From Bacteroidota bacterium (GTDB lineage Bacteria > Bacteroidota > Bacteroidia > Bacteroidales > Prolixibacteraceae): DNA of 7,773 nt. The translations under genes and the position numbers were made by a program. How positions within the stretch are numbered: the stretch's first letter is position 1; the number at the start of each line of letters is the position of its first letter. Below the pieces are notes generated by a model. That model made no database searches. It had not been told where the DNA came from and worked only from the letters and a program-made list of their open reading frames with translations. Where the stretch lies: NCBI GenBank assembly GCA_030695265.1, contig JAUYTA010000939.1:1-7773 (forward strand), written 5' to 3'. Positions 6,139 to 7,773 of this stretch are shown in pieces.

Positions 6139-6274
6139 TCTCATTTTCTCCCTCTCTCATTTTCTCCCTCTCGCCCTTTCTCCCACTCGCCCTTTCGCCC
6201 TTTCTCCCTTTCTCCCTCTCGCCTTATCTCCCACTCGCCCTTTCGCCCACTCGCCCTTTCTCCCACTCGCCTAT
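6139..6274 (+). repeat. Octanucleotide tandem repeat, 17 units of TCKCCCNN
   Basis: From 6139 to 6274 the sequence divides without any insertion or deletion into 17 units of 8 nt beginning TC. The commonest forms are TCGCCCTT, TCTCCCAC and TCTCCCTC; thirteen units keep the CCC core and four are degenerate (two TCTCATTT, TCGCCTTA, TCGCCTAT). The strand is pyrimidine-rich throughout. The last unit overlaps the stop codon of the minus-strand FGE gene (complement of 6271-6273). On the minus strand the units place GGG tracts 8 nt apart, a G-quadruplex-compatible spacing. The array lies between two convergent genes. Confidence 0.9.
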
Positions 6275-7416
6275 TTCTCCGCAGCCGTCACAGCACACCT
6301 GAAACCGGTATGGTTCAGCCCTGTGTCCCAGCTTGTTTTCATGCGTGCGCCAATCCTGAATCCGGAGCAATAATCATCGTTACAAAGGAAAGAACCGCCC
6401 CGAACCACCTTTTTCTGGCCATAAGGCTCATCAGGATCGAGTGATTTCGATGGTCCCTGAGGATTCATAACTACACCTTTTTTCATACATTCCTGATAAT
6501 AATCGGCTGTGTACCAATCGGAAACCCACTCCCATACGTTTCCGGCCATATCGTACAAACCAAACTGATTTGGCGCAAACTGCCTGACCGGAGCTGCACC
6601 CACATATCCATCCAGTCCTGTATTTTTATTCGGAAAATTTCCATCCCAGGCATTCGCTTTTTTCTTTCCTTTTGTAATCAGTTCATTTCCCCATGGATAA
6701 ATGGCATCCAATTGTCCGCCACGTGCAGCAAATTCCCATTCAGCTTCGGTAGGCAATCGTTTTCCTGCCCACCGGCAATATGCCATCGCATCTTCCCACG
6801 AAACATGCACCACCGGATAATCGTCTTTTCCTGTCAAATTACTTTTTGGACCTTCCGGGTGTTTCCAATTCGCTCCAGGAACCCATGCCCACCAGGCCGA
6901 TGCATTGTCGAGCATAACCGGACGGTTGGGAGGTGTGAAAACCAGCGAAGCAGCTACCAGCATATCGTCAGATGGCTTGGGTGTTCCGGGCGGAACCTGT
7001 AATTTCAATTCTTCCCAGTCGGGCTTTTTTTCCGCAGTGGTAATGTATCCGGTCGCATCCACAAACGCTTTAAATTGTTTGTTTGTTACTTCCTGAACGT
7101 CCATGTAAAACGATGAAACTTCTACCTGATGGCGTGGAAACTCATCTGGTCTGCCCCAAATGCTGTCGCCGCCCATCCAAAACCTGCCGCCTTTTATCAG
7201 TACCATTACTGAGAGATCGGCAGTGGCAGAATTTAGAGAATCAACACCAGAAACATTTTGGGTGCCAAAACGTGAAGGGATATTAGAACAACATAAAAGG
7301 GTGGTATCTGTGGCTGACTTTTCATCTCCTGACTTATTGTTTTGTTTTTGCGATAATGGTCGGTTGCAAGCTATCATTGCAAGCAGAACCATTCCTGATA
7401 ATGTATATTTTCTCAT
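6271..7416 (-). CDS. Formylglycine-generating enzyme (SUMF1 type), predicted lipoprotein
   Basis: This FGE-sulfatase-domain protein probably oxidises the active-site cysteine of type I sulfatases to formylglycine. With the ATG at 7416-7414 it has 381 residues. MRKYTLSGMVLLAMIAC is a short lipoprotein signal with C17 as the lipidated residue; no acidic surface-export motif follows, suggesting a periplasm-facing anchor. A linker to about residue 65 contains vicinal cysteines C42-C43. The enzyme domain follows, with WWAWVPGANWKHPEGP (175-190), HVSWEDAMAYCRWAGKRLP (204-222), PWGN (241-244) and NVWEWVSDWY (293-302). In VRGGSFLCNDDYCSGFR, C345 and C350 match human SUMF1 C336 and C341 in spacing and context, so it looks catalytically competent, unlike cysteine-less paralogues of this fold. 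A start at 7515 is open but would read through a perfect palindrome and bury the signal peptide. No sulfatase gene is visible nearby. Confidence 0.85.
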   Translation of the reverse strand: MRKYTLSGMVLLAMIACNRPLSQKQNNKSGDEKSATDTTLLCCSNIPSRFGTQNVSGVDSLNSATADLSVMVLIKGGRFWMGGDSIWGRPDEFPRHQVEVSSFYMDVQEVTNKQFKAFVDATGYITTAEKKPDWEELKLQVPPGTPKPSDDMLVAASLVFTPPNRPVMLDNASAWWAWVPGANWKHPEGPKSNLTGKDDYPVVHVSWEDAMAYCRWAGKRLPTEAEWEFAARGGQLDAIYPWGNELITKGKKKANAWDGNFPNKNTGLDGYVGAAPVRQFAPNQFGLYDMAGNVWEWVSDWYTADYYQECMKKGVVMNPQGPSKSLDPDEPYGQKKVVRGGSFLCNDDYCSGFRIGARMKTSWDTGLNHTGFRCAVTAAEK

Positions 7417-7463
7417 ACCCTTCAAAACGAATGAGTACAGAAGTTGTTCAAACGAAATATTTG

Positions 7464-7501
7464 TACTCAGCGGGTGACTTCTTTTAGTCACCCGCTGAGT
7501 A
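7464..7501. repeat. Perfect 16-bp palindrome with 6-nt loop
   Basis: TACTCAGCGGGTGACT (7464-7479) is the exact reverse complement of 7486-7501, with the loop TCTTTT. It starts 10 nt beyond the stop codon of the upstream minus-strand gene and ends 48 nt before the FGE start. On neither strand is the stem followed by a proper T-tract, so it is not a standard intrinsic terminator, although it could protect a 3' end or stop transcription weakly. Its GC-rich core and perfect symmetry suggest an intergenic repeat element. Confidence 0.75.
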
Positions 7502-7511
7502 TGCAGACACA

Positions 7512-7773
7512 TCATTCTTCCCGGTTCTTTTTATCGTTGATTTCTTTCATCAGCCTTAAAAAATAGGATTCAACATCTTCGCCAGCTTTGATTGGAATGC
7601 TTTCGATTGCCGATACAAAACCATCGATTAATTCAGTGTATCTTTTAAAATTCCTTTTCAGCAAGGTCAAATCATTCGTTTCCCAATATTCTCCTTCATC
7701 GCTCATTGTAAAATCGGCAAAATATTTAGCGTTCAGGTACCTGAAAAGCTGAATGAGAAATTGATGGATTTCA
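7512..7773 (-). CDS. Unrecognised protein, C-terminal 87 residues, continues beyond window
   Basis: I do not recognise this family. The minus-strand frame ending at the stop complementary to 7512-7514 is open to the right edge. There is an ATG at 7706-7704, but the codons before it read EIHQFLIQLFRYLN then AKYFADFT without a stop. These look like continuous protein, so that ATG is probably internal and the gene begins outside the window. The visible part is mostly helical, charged and soluble. It has no membrane segment, and it contains DEGEYWET, a helix-like LLKRNFKRYTELIDGFVSAI, then SYFLRLMKEI and a lysine/glutamate-rich end. It lies 95 nt upstream of the FGE gene on the same strand, separated by a strong palindrome, so co-transcription is uncertain. 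Confidence 0.6.
   Translation of the reverse strand, partial: EIHQFLIQLFRYLNAKYFADFTMSDEGEYWETNDLTLLKRNFKRYTELIDGFVSAIESIPIKAGEDVESYFLRLMKEINDKKNREE

Noticed and set aside
6139..6274. CRISPR array
   Set aside because: The units are contiguous 8-mers with no spacers, and no cas gene is near.
6111..6302. Plus-strand 63-residue frame rich in SPFLP/LALSP repeats
   Set aside because: It is a by-product of the octanucleotide array: 24 nt encodes an 8-residue repeat in any frame that lacks stops. It begins just after the rprY terminator, has no convincing start context and runs into the opposite-strand FGE gene.
7449..7456. TTCGTTTG on the minus strand as an FGE promoter -7 element
   Set aside because: It lacks the A of TAnnTTTG, and the matching -33 position would lie inside the palindrome stem with no TTG at the right distance.
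7417..7515. Upstream ATG adding 33 residues to the FGE protein
   Set aside because: The extension overlaps the stop codon of the neighbouring gene by 4 nt, translates a perfect palindrome, and would bury the lipoprotein signal peptide that starts at MRKYTLSG.

Overview
The window comes from a member of the Bacteroidota, probably a Bacteroidia/Marinilabiliales-like environmental lineage. Three things support this. Promoter-like sites follow the phylum's TTG-N19-21-TAnnTTTG pattern instead of the sigma70 pattern. Starts lack clear Shine-Dalgarno sequences. The gene order (purN divergent from acpP-fabF-rnc, then an RprX/RprY-like two-component pair) and the protein signatures are of Bacteroidales type. 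Placement below phylum level is inference.

Left part (1-1400): an exported protein on the minus strand runs off the left edge. It starts at a GTG and probably belongs to a carbohydrate-active enzyme. Upstream of it, also on the minus strand, is purN (GAR transformylase) with a clear intrinsic terminator between the two. The 194-bp gap between purN and acpP carries two well-formed, back-to-back Bacteroidota promoter candidates.

Core (1399-3657): acpP, fabF and rnc lie tightly packed on the plus strand. They supply acyl carrier protein, its elongating ketosynthase (KAS II) and RNase III. All catalytic residues are intact. A perfect 15-bp inverted repeat lies at the 5' end of the rnc reading frame, where it could serve RNase III feedback control or limit read-through from fabF.

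Two-component region (3658-6112): a membrane histidine kinase and an OmpR-family response regulator resembling Bacteroides RprX/RprY overlap by 38 nt. A strong promoter match sits so close to the kinase ATG that its mRNA may be leaderless. The operon ends in a textbook intrinsic terminator, followed by an imperfect palindrome.

Right part (6113-7773): an array of 17 octanucleotide units (TCKCCCNN) in unbroken register abuts the stop codon of a minus-strand gene. That gene encodes a lipoprotein-type formylglycine-generating enzyme with the two active-site cysteines conserved. The minus strand of the array is rich in evenly spaced GGG tracts, so it could form G-quadruplexes. Upstream of the FGE gene is a perfect 16-bp palindrome, then the C-terminal part of an unrecognised protein that continues past the right edge.

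Most of the window is ordinary core genome. The parts that stand out are non-coding: the octanucleotide array, the palindromes, the rnc hairpin and the possible leaderless kinase transcript.
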